IMG/VR virus record: IMGVR_UViG_3300022885_000538
Coordinates: 1-47,427 of that record
Strand: one strand, 5' to 3'
DNA: 47,427 nt
Origin: a virus
The first letter of the stretch is position 1; the number at the start of each line of letters is the position of its first letter. Both the position numbers and the translations under genes were made by a program. The notes below the pieces were generated by a model. The model was given only the letters and a program-made list of their open reading frames with translations, did no database searches and was not told the DNA's origin. This document shows positions 5,985-14,935 of this stretch, piece after piece.

Positions 5985-8900
5985 TTAATTAATTAATTCC
6001 CAACAATCGCAATTGCAGTGTATCACTGTCTCTATTGCTTCATCAATTGTTGGTTGGCCAACAGGAATAGTTGATGGTTTCGGGTTAATGAATTTAGGTG
6101 CTTTTATGACAACGGGCTCGGCTGTTGATGCTGGTTGAGCAACAGTAGGGGGTTGGGTCTGGGCACTCGGAGGACCAACCGTCACCCACGAAGAAACTTG
6201 TGGATTGTCTACCCCTTCGATAATAGGCGTATAGTCGCCTTCAGTTACTGCAGGTACTGGGTAGAAAATAGGGGCCACGTATATTCCTTCAGGTGCTATA
6301 TAATTCCCCTCAACAACAGGCCACGAAGGATTAGTGTATTCAATGCCTGCAGGGGTCTTGATCCCTTCAATTGCCCCTGGAGCTGTGTTATTGACAATTA
6401 GTGTTAGCGCAAGATCATCTGGCATCTGATCAGGAATATTGTTGTTCATCGGGATGCCACAGTCGGTCAGTTTCATTTGATTTCGTTCTTGTCTCATCAT
6501 AGCAACCATGTTCTGGCCTACGTCACAATCTCTGTCTACAATCATTTCGATTGTCTGTGCTGACATGTGAGGCCTCACATCTTGCGAGTATTCGGGCATG
6601 CTATCAACAAAACTAATTATATTTTGATTACTATTTACGAATCCATCTCTGGGAACTTCAACTGGATTTAATGCTATATATCTCGATCTTTGTTCTACTT
6701 TGAGTTGTCTTCCCAAAACATTCCAAGCTAAGTTTAATTGTTCCACTCCGCCGGTATAACCTACATCTGGATCCACGATATTTATAATTTCGGCATTTGC
6801 TTCATCGATGTAATCTTGTACAACTGTGTCATAGTTTATAGTTCCGCCATTAACTCCACTCGTTGAAAAAGCAGTGTATTGAGCAGATGGTGGAGATTCA
6901 ATTGTTGCTGTCGGGATATTCGCGATAGTACCTGTTGCTCCGGTGATGGTTGTTACTCTACCAAAAGTGCCTGCACCATTTGAACCAGTATCTTTATCAC
7001 TTCTACCAATAGTCGCGGTACCCGTGAGACCGTCAGAGAATGCTATAGTTGGGGTAGCCGCGCCTGCTCGTCCATAACCTCCACCAGAATCAACGATAGT
7101 CCAGCCAGTAATAGTGTATGGACCGGTACCAGTATATATAGGTGCAATAGTGGCTTGCTCCCATGCCACTGCTAGATATAATTGTTGATAAATCCTTGCA
7201 AGAGTTGAACGGTTTGTTGTTTGAGTAACACCTGTTTTATTAATTTCTCTGTATATAATATTCCAAGCATAAGGCAGACCAGACATACAACCAAAGAAGT
7301 CTGAATGAGTAAACAATCCTCCTACTCCACTGCCTTGTGCTATTTTTAATGCAACTTCTGATTGCAAAGTTTCGTTAATGGGTTTCGCAAGAGTAGTGGT
7401 AGTAGTTCCGTCATCGTTAACTGTTGTTTCAGGTGCAGTGCCGTTTGCGCCTGAGCCATTATTAGAATTTATTTCTAATCCAGAAATACACCCACCAATA
7501 TTACCTGGAGTAATTTGTTCGATATTACTAATCTGTAGCATGGTGTATCTAAATGCGGCGGCGGCCAGACCAATAGCTGTTGGTATAACTATATTAGGGC
7601 CACCTAAATAAGAATCAAATCCAATTACTGTCTCTGTAATAATATTTTCTGGTCGGTCATCTCTAACAGTAGGGGTGCCTGAAACAACTAATGTTCCGAC
7701 AATTTTCTTGACACCGTTCGTGTTAATGGCTGAATTGACTGATCCGTCGCTGTTATATATTAAGTAATATGTTTTTGAACCAGTAGGCATATTAAGAGTG
7801 GTATTGTATACAGGAACAGTTAGAGTTGACCATACATTTTGCCATTGAAACAATCGTTTCACATCTAAACAATCAGCCAAAGTCCTAATAGGATAATCAG
7901 AGGCATCACTCGTTAAAAGTTGCCAGTATGACGTTAATGGCGCAATACAATTGTATAGATTCTCTCCAGTGATTGCCAAGAATGCACTGTATATTTGTTT
8001 TTCTTGTAGGACAGATGCGGCCCGCTGTCCTTTAGAAATCTTTTTGATCGCCGTAGCTGGTAGACCGGCTCCACCCAATAACAAGTTTAAATCTTGTGTT
8101 ATTCCACCGTTCACGTATAATTGTTGCAACAAAGTCGAAGGATAACCAAATCTATCCAATCTCTTTAAATCTATTAGTTTGCCGGTATGTTCTAATCCCA
8201 GTCCAAATTCTTTAAGTGCTTTACTGACGCCAGCAAAATCACTGGTCATCAAATCATCCATGTTACTAAACGAGCCTTCTAAAAAGGTGTCAGCATTTAG
8301 AGCAGTTTGAATGGTAGAGTTAGTGTAGTTAATATACCCATCTACAGTAGAAAAAGATGCGGTAAAATCTTCATATTTAGGAGTTGCTTGTCCTTCTAAA
8401 GCCTCTGAGGCGTGCCAATTAAATTCGTTGTGTGCTTGTAGAGCATGACATCTTATCCAACCCCACTGAGTAATGCTTTTGTTGGTATTAGTAGTATCAT
8501 ATGGAGCCCAGGTTGCTGATTGTCCGTAATTAGTATCGCCTTCTACTGAGTAGCCTGCGTTTGCTGGACCTACCAAAGCTGGAGATGTTACTGTTCCTGT
8601 ACCTTGGGTTGCTGTTCCAGTTCCGTCACCCACATCTACCGCATACAACCGCTGTCCTACTTTAAATGACTTAAATGTATCAGTAGATACTGATTGATCG
8701 ATGTCTACTGTGTATTCTCCTACTCCACCAGGAGCTCCAGAAACTTGTGCTGTAATAATAGTTCCAGGCTCAAGATCATTTGGACCATATAATTGATCTC
8801 CTACAGCAAGATTTTGAGGAGTATATAGTTCTGCCATGGCCGTTACTGTCATGGTAGTGTCTACTATTTCTGCTGTGAATTCTGAGGCTTCTGTTGCTCC

Positions 8901-9461
8901 AGCAGTTTCCCAATCAGTTGTTCCTAAAGAGGCTATTATATATTCTTGTGTAACAACAAAATTACCACTATTTACAAGCCCACTAGCAGTTGCTACGAAT
9001 TCAATTCCTATGATATTGTCTGCGGCGCCTAAAGCAGTAAAGTCAGTATTGCCGACGGTCACAATAGTATATGTAGGACCAATTAGAAAACTGCCTACGT
9101 TTGCTGTCGTTAGTCCAGCAAATGCTAAAGATTTTTCAGTCCATATCCCAGAAGAATCTTCGATAACATAAGTAGGTGGTTTTGCATTCCCCAGTGCTGG
9201 GCATGCTCCATCACCACTAATTGATATAAGATTGTTGTAAGTTGCATCTGAGACTTGGCCTCTAATAAATGCATCATTGATAGACCACGTCAACATTCGA
9301 AGTACTGTGCCTTCTATGAGATGGCCAAAGGTGTAAGTACTATTAGACCGACTAATTCCCATATAGTATTCAGCATTTTTATTGATCTGAAGACATCTAT
9401 TTTGTAGTATTCCGCCTAAAACGTTTATTCCAATCGGACTTTGTTTACCTGTATGCGCCAT
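5985..9461 (-). CDS. Large virion structural protein (1158 aa)
   Basis: The N-terminus (MAHTGKQSPIGINVLGG and SRSNSTYTFG) is of a kind seen in large structural proteins of marine T4-like phages; this is from memory of the family. Residues about 110-290 hold Gly/Thr-rich modules such as YTIVTVGNTDFTALGA and a partner IASLGTTDWETAGA, which look like inserted beta-rich repeats. Similar inserts recur near 750-830. The last 120 residues are Pro-rich (EGNYIAPEGIYVAP) and the protein ends with a Cys cluster CNCDCW. It lies directly downstream of the PAAR gene (9-base gap), so it may belong to the tail tip or baseplate. No enzymatic motif was recognised. Confidence 0.75.
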   Translation of the reverse strand: MAHTGKQSPIGINVLGGILQNRCLQINKNAEYYMGISRSNSTYTFGHLIEGTVLRMLTWSINDAFIRGQVSDATYNNLISISGDGACPALGNAKPPTYVIEDSSGIWTEKSLAFAGLTTANVGSFLIGPTYTIVTVGNTDFTALGAADNIIGIEFVATASGLVNSGNFVVTQEYIIASLGTTDWETAGATEASEFTAEIVDTTMTVTAMAELYTPQNLAVGDQLYGPNDLEPGTIITAQVSGAPGGVGEYTVDIDQSVSTDTFKSFKVGQRLYAVDVGDGTGTATQGTGTVTSPALVGPANAGYSVEGDTNYGQSATWAPYDTTNTNKSITQWGWIRCHALQAHNEFNWHASEALEGQATPKYEDFTASFSTVDGYINYTNSTIQTALNADTFLEGSFSNMDDLMTSDFAGVSKALKEFGLGLEHTGKLIDLKRLDRFGYPSTLLQQLYVNGGITQDLNLLLGGAGLPATAIKKISKGQRAASVLQEKQIYSAFLAITGENLYNCIAPLTSYWQLLTSDASDYPIRTLADCLDVKRLFQWQNVWSTLTVPVYNTTLNMPTGSKTYYLIYNSDGSVNSAINTNGVKKIVGTLVVSGTPTVRDDRPENIITETVIGFDSYLGGPNIVIPTAIGLAAAAFRYTMLQISNIEQITPGNIGGCISGLEINSNNGSGANGTAPETTVNDDGTTTTTLAKPINETLQSEVALKIAQGSGVGGLFTHSDFFGCMSGLPYAWNIIYREINKTGVTQTTNRSTLARIYQQLYLAVAWEQATIAPIYTGTGPYTITGWTIVDSGGGYGRAGAATPTIAFSDGLTGTATIGRSDKDTGSNGAGTFGRVTTITGATGTIANIPTATIESPPSAQYTAFSTSGVNGGTINYDTVVQDYIDEANAEIINIVDPDVGYTGGVEQLNLAWNVLGRQLKVEQRSRYIALNPVEVPRDGFVNSNQNIISFVDSMPEYSQDVRPHMSAQTIEMIVDRDCDVGQNMVAMMRQERNQMKLTDCGIPMNNNIPDQMPDDLALTLIVNNTAPGAIEGIKTPAGIEYTNPSWPVVEGNYIAPEGIYVAPIFYPVPAVTEGDYTPIIEGVDNPQVSSWVTVGPPSAQTQPPTVAQPASTAEPVVIKAPKFINPKPSTIPVGQPTIDEAIETVIHCNCDCWELIN

Positions 9462-9470
9462 TAATTACCT

Positions 9471-9749
9471 CTAAGGTACAAACACATTGTCAGAGCCTTC
9501 AACGATCTGGTGACCACAATCATTACTTGAGCCTACCCTAAGAACAGGTTTACCTTCACAAAATACAGTAGGACTGCCGTCGGTGGTCTTTGCGGCTTTG
9601 TGCGGTTTTTTGTTTGGTTTGGGTCCGTGAGGACTGATATCACTAACATGTAAGCCTATAGGTTTGCCATTGGCGAATACGGTAGATGCACCTTTAAGGA
9701 TTTTTCCACCTGTAGTATTCTTATCTCCTTCTCGACTTAGTTTAGCCAT
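9471..9749 (-). CDS. PAAR-domain spike-tip protein
   Basis: A 92-residue PAAR-like protein. It begins with MAKLSREGD and has two similar hairpin units, ASTVFANGKPIGLHVSD and GSPTVFCEGKPVLRVGS, then SNDCGHQIVEGSDNVFVP. This repeat pattern with conserved Gly, Pro and His/Cys residues is typical of PAAR proteins. They form a sharp metal-bound cone on the central tail spike of contractile tails and pierce the host envelope. His and Cys residues in HVSDISPHG and CGH are candidate metal ligands. It sits between the Sm-like gene and the large structural gene in one minus-strand run. Confidence 0.85.
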   Translation of the reverse strand: MAKLSREGDKNTTGGKILKGASTVFANGKPIGLHVSDISPHGPKPNKKPHKAAKTTDGSPTVFCEGKPVLRVGSSNDCGHQIVEGSDNVFVP

Positions 9750-9755
9750 GTAGTG

Positions 9756-10070
9756 TTATCCCATTACTATTTGCTTATTTGGTACTGTTATACCTGTTGT
9801 TGCTTCTCTGTATTTGTCTCTAACTGAGGTCTCAGTTTCGGCAAAGAGTGACACGCTAGTACTATTTAGTGTTACGGGTAACAGCGGATCGTAGGTGAAC
9901 AGACTAGGGATAAGTCCCATACCTTGTGGACCTGGTGCACAAGAAACAGGATGTTCGATAATAATATCGCCACCTTGACTGTCAAGGTCAGTTACTTTTG
10001 CAATTAATTCTTCACCACTGCTTAGTTTAAATGTGTAAACTGTATTTATTTTTATATCTGCTATATTCAT
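9756..10070 (-). CDS. Sm-like (LSM fold) conserved phage protein
   Basis: A 104-residue protein with an Sm-like strand order: TVYTFKLSSGEELIAKVTDLD followed by DIIIEHPVSCAPGPQGMG. Similar small proteins occur next to structural genes in marine T4-like phages (recalled, not searched). The stretch SCAPGPQGMGLIPSLFTYDP looks like a conserved core, and VRDKYREATTGI follows. It might bind RNA as a host-Hfq-like ring, or be structural. The gene lies between glutaredoxin and PAAR with gaps of 1 and 6 bases. Confidence 0.6.
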   Translation of the reverse strand: MNIADIKINTVYTFKLSSGEELIAKVTDLDSQGGDIIIEHPVSCAPGPQGMGLIPSLFTYDPLLPVTLNSTSVSLFAETETSVRDKYREATTGITVPNKQIVMG

Positions 10071-10071
10071 C

Positions 10072-10296
10072 TTATCCCGCTAATTTTATTTTTAATTCAG
10101 TGTAGCCACCGATATATTCTTCATTTAAAAAGATTTGAGGTACCGTCTGAGCATTCGGCACAACTTCTAACAAGTCTTTCAATGTGTAGACAGAGCCGAT
10201 CTGCTTTTCTTCAATTTCAATATTATGTGTGTCAAGTAATTTCTTTGCTTGATCACAATAGGTGCAACTATCTTTACTCCATACTACTGCTTTCAT
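10072..10296 (-). CDS. grx: Glutaredoxin
   Basis: A 74-residue glutaredoxin with the dithiol active site CTYC (Cys11, Cys14), the cis-Pro segment TVPQIFLN and the GGYTEL motif that binds glutathione. The start has AGGAG at 10302-10306. Located right after nrdA-nrdB, it probably supplies electrons to phage ribonucleotide reductase, as T4 NrdC does. A -10 TATAAT upstream could give it a separate transcript. Confidence 0.93.
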   Translation of the reverse strand: MKAVVWSKDSCTYCDQAKKLLDTHNIEIEEKQIGSVYTLKDLLEVVPNAQTVPQIFLNEEYIGGYTELKIKLAG

Positions 10297-10322
10297 TGTA
10301 TCTCCTGGATTAGTTTAATGTT

Positions 10323-10351
10323 ATTATATCTATATTTAATGCAGTTCTGAC
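10323..10351 (-). promoter_or_regulatory. Possible promoter before glutaredoxin (perfect -10, poor -35)
   Basis: TATAAT lies at 10323-10328 on the minus strand. The 17-base-spaced -35 (GTCAGA) matches only 3 of 6. A TTAAATATA late-like box overlaps it. Confidence 0.35.
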
Positions 10352-10365
10352 TGGTCGAATTATAT

Positions 10366-11469
10366 TTAATTTAATTCTGGTAACGCACCGTAGTCTAACG
10401 ATTCAGACATCACGCCCACTACGTAATTAGTAGATTCGTTTTCTTGTAATGCTGTCTGTTTTTTACTAGTATCACTGTGTTTATTAAACCACGGTATTGG
10501 ACTATTTCTAGCCGCAGGTTCTTGGTATTTGATACCAATTGACTTGAGTGAGTCAAGTGCGGTGTAGTCTACGAAGTCTTTGAGTATATTTGCATTAAGG
10601 CCGATGACCGGCCCTTTCTGGAATAAGTAATCAGCCCATTCTTTTTCTTCGCGTATAACATCCATGTACATCTTATATACTTCTGTTTCGCATTCTCTTG
10701 CAATTTTGGCAAATCTGTCATCTTCTTTGACAACTTGATTAATGATCCAGCCTGTCCAACCCTTGTGCAATAGTTCATCTTGTAAGATCAATGAAATAAT
10801 GTTGCCATTACCCATAAAGATTCGATTCTCAACCATTGCCAGTGAGGTAGCGAATGATACCATAAATCGCAATGCTTCTAAGGCATAACTAGCATGTAGA
10901 GCCAGCCAGATTGCCTTAATATGAGCATCTTCAGAAACTTTTTTACCCAATTCTTTCTTGCAATTCAATTGATGCAGTCCCTCGTAATAATCACCCACAC
11001 TAGATGCCATATCAGCAATTTCTTGTGTGTCGTGTATCGTATTGAATATATCTTTTGGTACATTATATATATTTCTAATAATATGACTATATGAACGCGA
11101 GTGTATGTTTGTTTCAAAGAACGACCAGTTGTACATCAACGCTTCTAGTTCAGGAAGACTAACAACAGGCGTGAACACTTGCACAGGGCCTCTGCCTTGT
11201 AAACTATCTAGTGCGGTCTGTCTCAGGACGTTACTGGTGAATATGTGTTTAACTGCATCACTTGCCTCTTTAAAGTCACTTGCATCTTTTGTTAAACTAA
11301 TTTCTTCTGGGATCCAAAAGAATCCTCTTGCTGTTTCTTCAAAGTTGGCAATTTTATCATATTTAACTTCTTCAAACCGCTGAATTGTTACTGGACCAGC
11401 TGGATCTAAAAACATCTTTCTGTCCAGATAGTCTGTTTGCTTTGTTAAATCGTATTGTTCTTTACTCAT
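10366..11469 (-). CDS. nrdB: Ribonucleotide reductase class I, small (radical) subunit
   Basis: A 367-residue NrdB. The di-iron and radical site is visible: LPELEALMYNW, then FETNIHSRSYSHIIRNI with the radical Tyr127, His123 and Glu119, and later QDELLHKGW with Glu and His ligands. Compared with E. coli (ETIHSRSY) there is one extra residue between the Glu and His (ETNIHSRSY). The Tyr is present, so a tyrosyl-radical enzyme is expected. The C-terminus ESLDYGALPELN would dock on NrdA. It makes dNTPs for phage DNA with NrdA (12043) and glutaredoxin (10072). Confidence 0.96.
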   Translation of the reverse strand: MSKEQYDLTKQTDYLDRKMFLDPAGPVTIQRFEEVKYDKIANFEETARGFFWIPEEISLTKDASDFKEASDAVKHIFTSNVLRQTALDSLQGRGPVQVFTPVVSLPELEALMYNWSFFETNIHSRSYSHIIRNIYNVPKDIFNTIHDTQEIADMASSVGDYYEGLHQLNCKKELGKKVSEDAHIKAIWLALHASYALEALRFMVSFATSLAMVENRIFMGNGNIISLILQDELLHKGWTGWIINQVVKEDDRFAKIARECETEVYKMYMDVIREEKEWADYLFQKGPVIGLNANILKDFVDYTALDSLKSIGIKYQEPAARNSPIPWFNKHSDTSKKQTALQENESTNYVVGVMSESLDYGALPELN

Positions 11470-11478
11470 TATATATTC

Positions 11479-12042
11479 CTAATAATAGTTTCCAAATCTA
11501 ATGCCCATAATCATTCGTGTAGCATCACCGCTTTTTTCATTCATCAATATAGTCCAGTGTGGTTCATCTGTCGTATATACTACTAGTCTGTTAGGTAAAG
11601 GTAAATATTCTTCCTCTGTACTAAAACACAGATGCCCTCCCCATTCTTCTTCCCATTCATTGTGACTAAAAAGAAATGCTTTATAATTCTTTGCTAATTC
11701 ATCAAAATCAATTGGTATTGATTTTGAATCTACATGCCTTCTAATAATATAACCTTGATTCATAAAAGCATAATGTGTACTTTCTACATCTGGAATTGAC
11801 TTGTCAATTGCAGTCTCAATATAGTTTCTAACTTTATTAATAATAGGTCCTATATGGGCGCCTAAATGCATACTTGGAAACAAAATATCACCGTGTAGTT
11901 CTGTGTATGCTAATGAATATGATTTTTCATTTCCTACATCATCTGCCTTTCTGGATTTAGCACTATCAATTTTTGACAACATAGAAGCGTTTAGTATGTC
12001 AAACGTTTCGTTGTCTAAAAAATTATCAACACTTAAAATCAT
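11479..12042 (-). CDS. 2-oxoglutarate/Fe(II)-dependent oxygenase-like protein
   Basis: A 187-residue protein with the 2OG-Fe(II) oxygenase triad: HVD (His103, Asp105) in GYIIRRHVDS and a distal His162 in DEPHWT. Arg176 (DATRMIMG) fits the 2-oxoglutarate carboxylate binder. WGGHLCF between them fits the double-stranded beta-helix core of prolyl-hydroxylase-like members. It lies between nrdA (TAAATG junction, no gap) and nrdB (9-base gap), so it is co-transcribed with ribonucleotide reductase. The substrate is unknown: protein hydroxylation or a nucleotide are both possible. Confidence 0.75.
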   Translation of the reverse strand: MILSVDNFLDNETFDILNASMLSKIDSAKSRKADDVGNEKSYSLAYTELHGDILFPSMHLGAHIGPIINKVRNYIETAIDKSIPDVESTHYAFMNQGYIIRRHVDSKSIPIDFDELAKNYKAFLFSHNEWEEEWGGHLCFSTEEEYLPLPNRLVVYTTDEPHWTILMNEKSGDATRMIMGIRFGNYY

Positions 12043-14373
12043 TTATAATTTGCAGGATTCACAGTCATCATCATCAAATGCCGGATCGTCTATGTATTGT
12101 TTTGCTATTTGTACTACGTCATCTTGTCTTTTTACGCCTGCTTTGTTTATCAAACTGTAGTAAAAAGTCTTCAATCCCCAATGATGGGCCTTCATCAAGT
12201 TTGTAGCGATTAATGTTGTTGGTACTTTTTGGTTGTCGAAGAAAGCAGGGTTGTAGAATGTATTTGTTGAAATACTTTGATCCACATAGGCCGCTAACAC
12301 CGATGCTGTTTTAATATAATCTATACAATCTGTTTGTTCCCACATCATCTGATAAGAGTTTCTTACTCGTTTGATGTGATAGTCAGGTACTACTTGCGTT
12401 AATGATCCTGCTTTGCTTTCTTTAACCGAAATCAAACTCATTGGCATTTCGATGCCGTTCGTAGAGTTAATAACAACTGATGAAGATTCCACAGGAGCAA
12501 TCGCCATTAGCGTTGCATTTCTGACTCCGTACTCTTTCATATCTGTTCTAAGTGTTTCCCAATCACATTCAGGCTTAAAGTTTACTAACTCGTTAACTCC
12601 TTTTGCTCTGCGTTCCCATGGGAAAACTCCCTGACCATAAAATGTTTTATGTGAATCTAAACAAGGCCCTCGGTCTTTTGCAAGTTCTACTGTTGCTTGA
12701 GTCAAGAAGAATGCTTGGTGTTCCATCCAAGATTTAACATCTTGAAGAGCATCTTTATCTCCATATTTGTAGTCACGCTTTGCATGCCAGTATGCCAGAT
12801 TAGTTACCCCAATACCCAATGGAGATATTTCGTCGTTACTTAATTTACTTTGAATCGATAAGAAGTCTTGGTATTCTAAAATATTACACAAACTACGGTG
12901 TAGTATGCGACATGCTCTCCGCATGTCCTCAGGGTGGCGGAATGCGCCCCAGTTGATCGAGCCAAGTGTGCAGAGGGCAATGCGACCCTTATCATCATCT
13001 AATCGTTTAAAGGGCTTTGTTGGCAATAATACCTCTAAACAAAGATTACTTTGATAGATCGGATTTACTTTGGGATCGAACGGGCCTTGATTCATTACGT
13101 TATCTATATAGACTAGATAGATTCTACCGGTGTCTGTTCTTTCTTTTAAGATACCAGATTTAAATACTTCTTCTGCTGACATTGTTTTCTTACGGAGTTT
13201 GCGACTCTTTTCATATTTTACATAGAGTTCTTCGAATAACGGAGTATCTGAGTAGAATGCTTCATAAAGATCAGGTACTTCATTTGGATCAAAGAATGTA
13301 ATATTTTCTTTGTTTTTAAACCGTTTCCAAAAGAACGAAGATAGAATAACACCGTAATCCATGTGTCTAACTCTTGTCTCGTCTGTCCCTTGGTTGTTTT
13401 TAAGCACAATCAAATCATCAAACTGATGATGCCATATGGGGTAAAAGACTGTTGCACTTGCATTTCGAATGCCACCCTGTGAACATGAACGCAAGTCTCC
13501 AAACCATTTCTTCAAGAAGGGTATCATGCCTGTATGCATGATCTCTCCGCCTCTTATCGGTGATCCCAAGGGCCTTAATCGTCCTATTTCAAGACCAATG
13601 CCGGCCCGTTTACTCGCATACTTTGCCATCATCTCGCCAGATGCGAATATACTGTCTAAGTCATCGTCACTTTTAATGAGAACACAAGAGCTAAACTGTT
13701 TAGTAGGCGTACCGAGTCCAGCAAGTACAGGTGTTGCTAATGTAAATAAACCGTCACTAGCACATTGATAGTATTCTTTGACAAATCGCATTCTTGCTAT
13801 CTGTGGTTCTTCTTTATGAAAAACAGTGGCCGCCGCAATTATATATCTTACCTGCGGTGTCTCGTATATCTGGCCGGTTGAACGATTGCGAACAAGATAT
13901 TTACCGATCATTTGCTCTACTGCGGCATATGAATACCCTTCATCTTTTTCATGATCGATGATGGTATTCATCTTATTCCATTCATCTTCTGAGTACCATT
14001 CTAATAGTTCTGGGGTATATAATCCAGAACTGACATTTGTTTTTACTATTTCGTAGAGGTGCGGAGGAGTATAACCACCATATACATCTTTTCGCAACAT
14101 GGACAAACGTTGTTTGCCTGCCACATATTGATAATTGGTATGCCCTGTTTCTGGATTTTGTTCTACATCGATTAGATCAACGATAGCACGTAACGTAAGA
14201 CCATCGATTTCTCTGGTAGTAATACCGTCAAAAAAATGTGGTTGCGAAGTGATTTCAATCATCGACTGAGATACGTCTGATACTCCTTCACATATTTTTG
14301 CTATTTGCGCTTGCCATTTTTCTAAGGCTAGTTCTTCTACCTTACCTGATCGTTTAGTAACTTTTATATTCAT
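12043..14373 (-). CDS. nrdA: Ribonucleotide reductase class I, large (catalytic) subunit
   Basis: A 776-residue NrdA with an N-terminal ATP-cone (about residues 1-95, beginning IKVTKRSGKVEEL). Catalytic residues are recognisable: FSSCVLI and ALCTLGSIN hold the substrate-reducing cysteine pair, NLCLEV the thiyl-radical Cys and the Glu, and LKTFYY the tyrosine pair of the radical path. The C-terminus DDCESCKL carries the shuttle cysteines that accept electrons from glutaredoxin. All essential parts are present. It has AGGAT upstream and lies 7 bases after an unknown gene that starts from a sigma-70 promoter. Confidence 0.97.
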   Translation of the reverse strand: MNIKVTKRSGKVEELALEKWQAQIAKICEGVSDVSQSMIEITSQPHFFDGITTREIDGLTLRAIVDLIDVEQNPETGHTNYQYVAGKQRLSMLRKDVYGGYTPPHLYEIVKTNVSSGLYTPELLEWYSEDEWNKMNTIIDHEKDEGYSYAAVEQMIGKYLVRNRSTGQIYETPQVRYIIAAATVFHKEEPQIARMRFVKEYYQCASDGLFTLATPVLAGLGTPTKQFSSCVLIKSDDDLDSIFASGEMMAKYASKRAGIGLEIGRLRPLGSPIRGGEIMHTGMIPFLKKWFGDLRSCSQGGIRNASATVFYPIWHHQFDDLIVLKNNQGTDETRVRHMDYGVILSSFFWKRFKNKENITFFDPNEVPDLYEAFYSDTPLFEELYVKYEKSRKLRKKTMSAEEVFKSGILKERTDTGRIYLVYIDNVMNQGPFDPKVNPIYQSNLCLEVLLPTKPFKRLDDDKGRIALCTLGSINWGAFRHPEDMRRACRILHRSLCNILEYQDFLSIQSKLSNDEISPLGIGVTNLAYWHAKRDYKYGDKDALQDVKSWMEHQAFFLTQATVELAKDRGPCLDSHKTFYGQGVFPWERRAKGVNELVNFKPECDWETLRTDMKEYGVRNATLMAIAPVESSSVVINSTNGIEMPMSLISVKESKAGSLTQVVPDYHIKRVRNSYQMMWEQTDCIDYIKTASVLAAYVDQSISTNTFYNPAFFDNQKVPTTLIATNLMKAHHWGLKTFYYSLINKAGVKRQDDVVQIAKQYIDDPAFDDDDCESCKL

Positions 14374-14380
14374 TCTTATC

Positions 14381-14818
14381 CTAGTCTGTGTTGTGGTGTA
14401 TTGTCGTTATGTCAATATGCTTGATATTTGTGAATTTTTCCAACTGAGTATTTAACACGCAGTCTGGCCAGTAATTCAATGCATACTTTGCGTTGTCTAC
14501 CAAGACTAATACCACATCTGTGCCATTGTAATCGGTTGCTGATACCAAGTCAACCTCTTTTATACCCAACAAAGCTAATGTGTATATCATTCCTAACGCT
14601 CTGGAATAGTAACAATATATGTTATCGTGTAGTAACTGCCAAGGCTTTGGCCAGATTGCTATGTCGTGTGGATGTAAATAATATTTGTTTAATGGGCATT
14701 GTTGCCAAAACTTGTCAACTTCTATGCATGTATATTCCAGATCAAGTTGGTCAAGTGATTGTCTTAGTCTATGCCATTCCGCGAGTCTTTGTTCGAAATT
14801 CATTGTAAAAACATTCAT
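14381..14818 (-). CDS. Conserved phage hypothetical protein (145 aa) leading the nrd operon
   Basis: This soluble protein is rich in Trp and Tyr (AEWHRLRQSLDQ, CPLNKYYLHPHDIAIWPKPWQLLHDN). A similar pattern of residues occurs in uncharacterised proteins of marine T4-like phages; I recall the pattern but know no function. The first ATG is used here; an alternative ATG five codons downstream (MNFEQRL) gives 140 residues. It lies 7 bases before nrdA and follows a sigma-70-type promoter at 14848-14876, so it is probably co-transcribed with nrdA. Confidence 0.65.
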   Translation of the reverse strand: MNVFTMNFEQRLAEWHRLRQSLDQLDLEYTCIEVDKFWQQCPLNKYYLHPHDIAIWPKPWQLLHDNIYCYYSRALGMIYTLALLGIKEVDLVSATDYNGTDVVLVLVDNAKYALNYWPDCVLNTQLEKFTNIKHIDITTIHHNTD

Positions 14819-14847
14819 ATAGCTACTTATCTTATTTTTATGTACGT

Positions 14848-14876
14848 GTTATAAATTCTCTAGGTTGAAAGAGCAA
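14848..14876 (-). promoter_or_regulatory. Sigma-70-type promoter of the nrd operon, TTGCTC-N17-TATAAC
   Basis: On the minus strand TTGCTC (14871-14876) and TATAAC (14848-14853) are 17 bases apart. The -35 hexamer lies inside the 3' arm of the terminator-like hairpin at 14867-14892. Confidence 0.55.
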
Positions 14877-14892
14877 CTTTCGTTGCCCTTTC
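14867..14892 (-). terminator. 11-bp GAAA-tetraloop hairpin after the 1507-aa fiber gene
   Basis: On the minus strand GAAAGGGCAAC-GAAA-GTTGCTCTTTC forms an 11-pair stem with one G-U and a stable GAAA tetraloop. No long T tract follows, so termination may be partial. It separates the fiber gene from the nrd operon. Confidence 0.6.
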
Positions 14893-14916
14893 GGTGTGGC
14901 GCTTTGCAACGTCACG

Positions 14917-14935
14917 ATTCTAAGGTAGTTAGAAT
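14917..14935. repeat. 7-bp inverted repeat at the end of the fiber gene
   Basis: ATTCTAA-GGTAG-TTAGAAT overlaps the stop codon of the 1507-residue gene and precedes the hairpin at 14867-14892. The two together make a double-hairpin 3' end. Confidence 0.5.
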
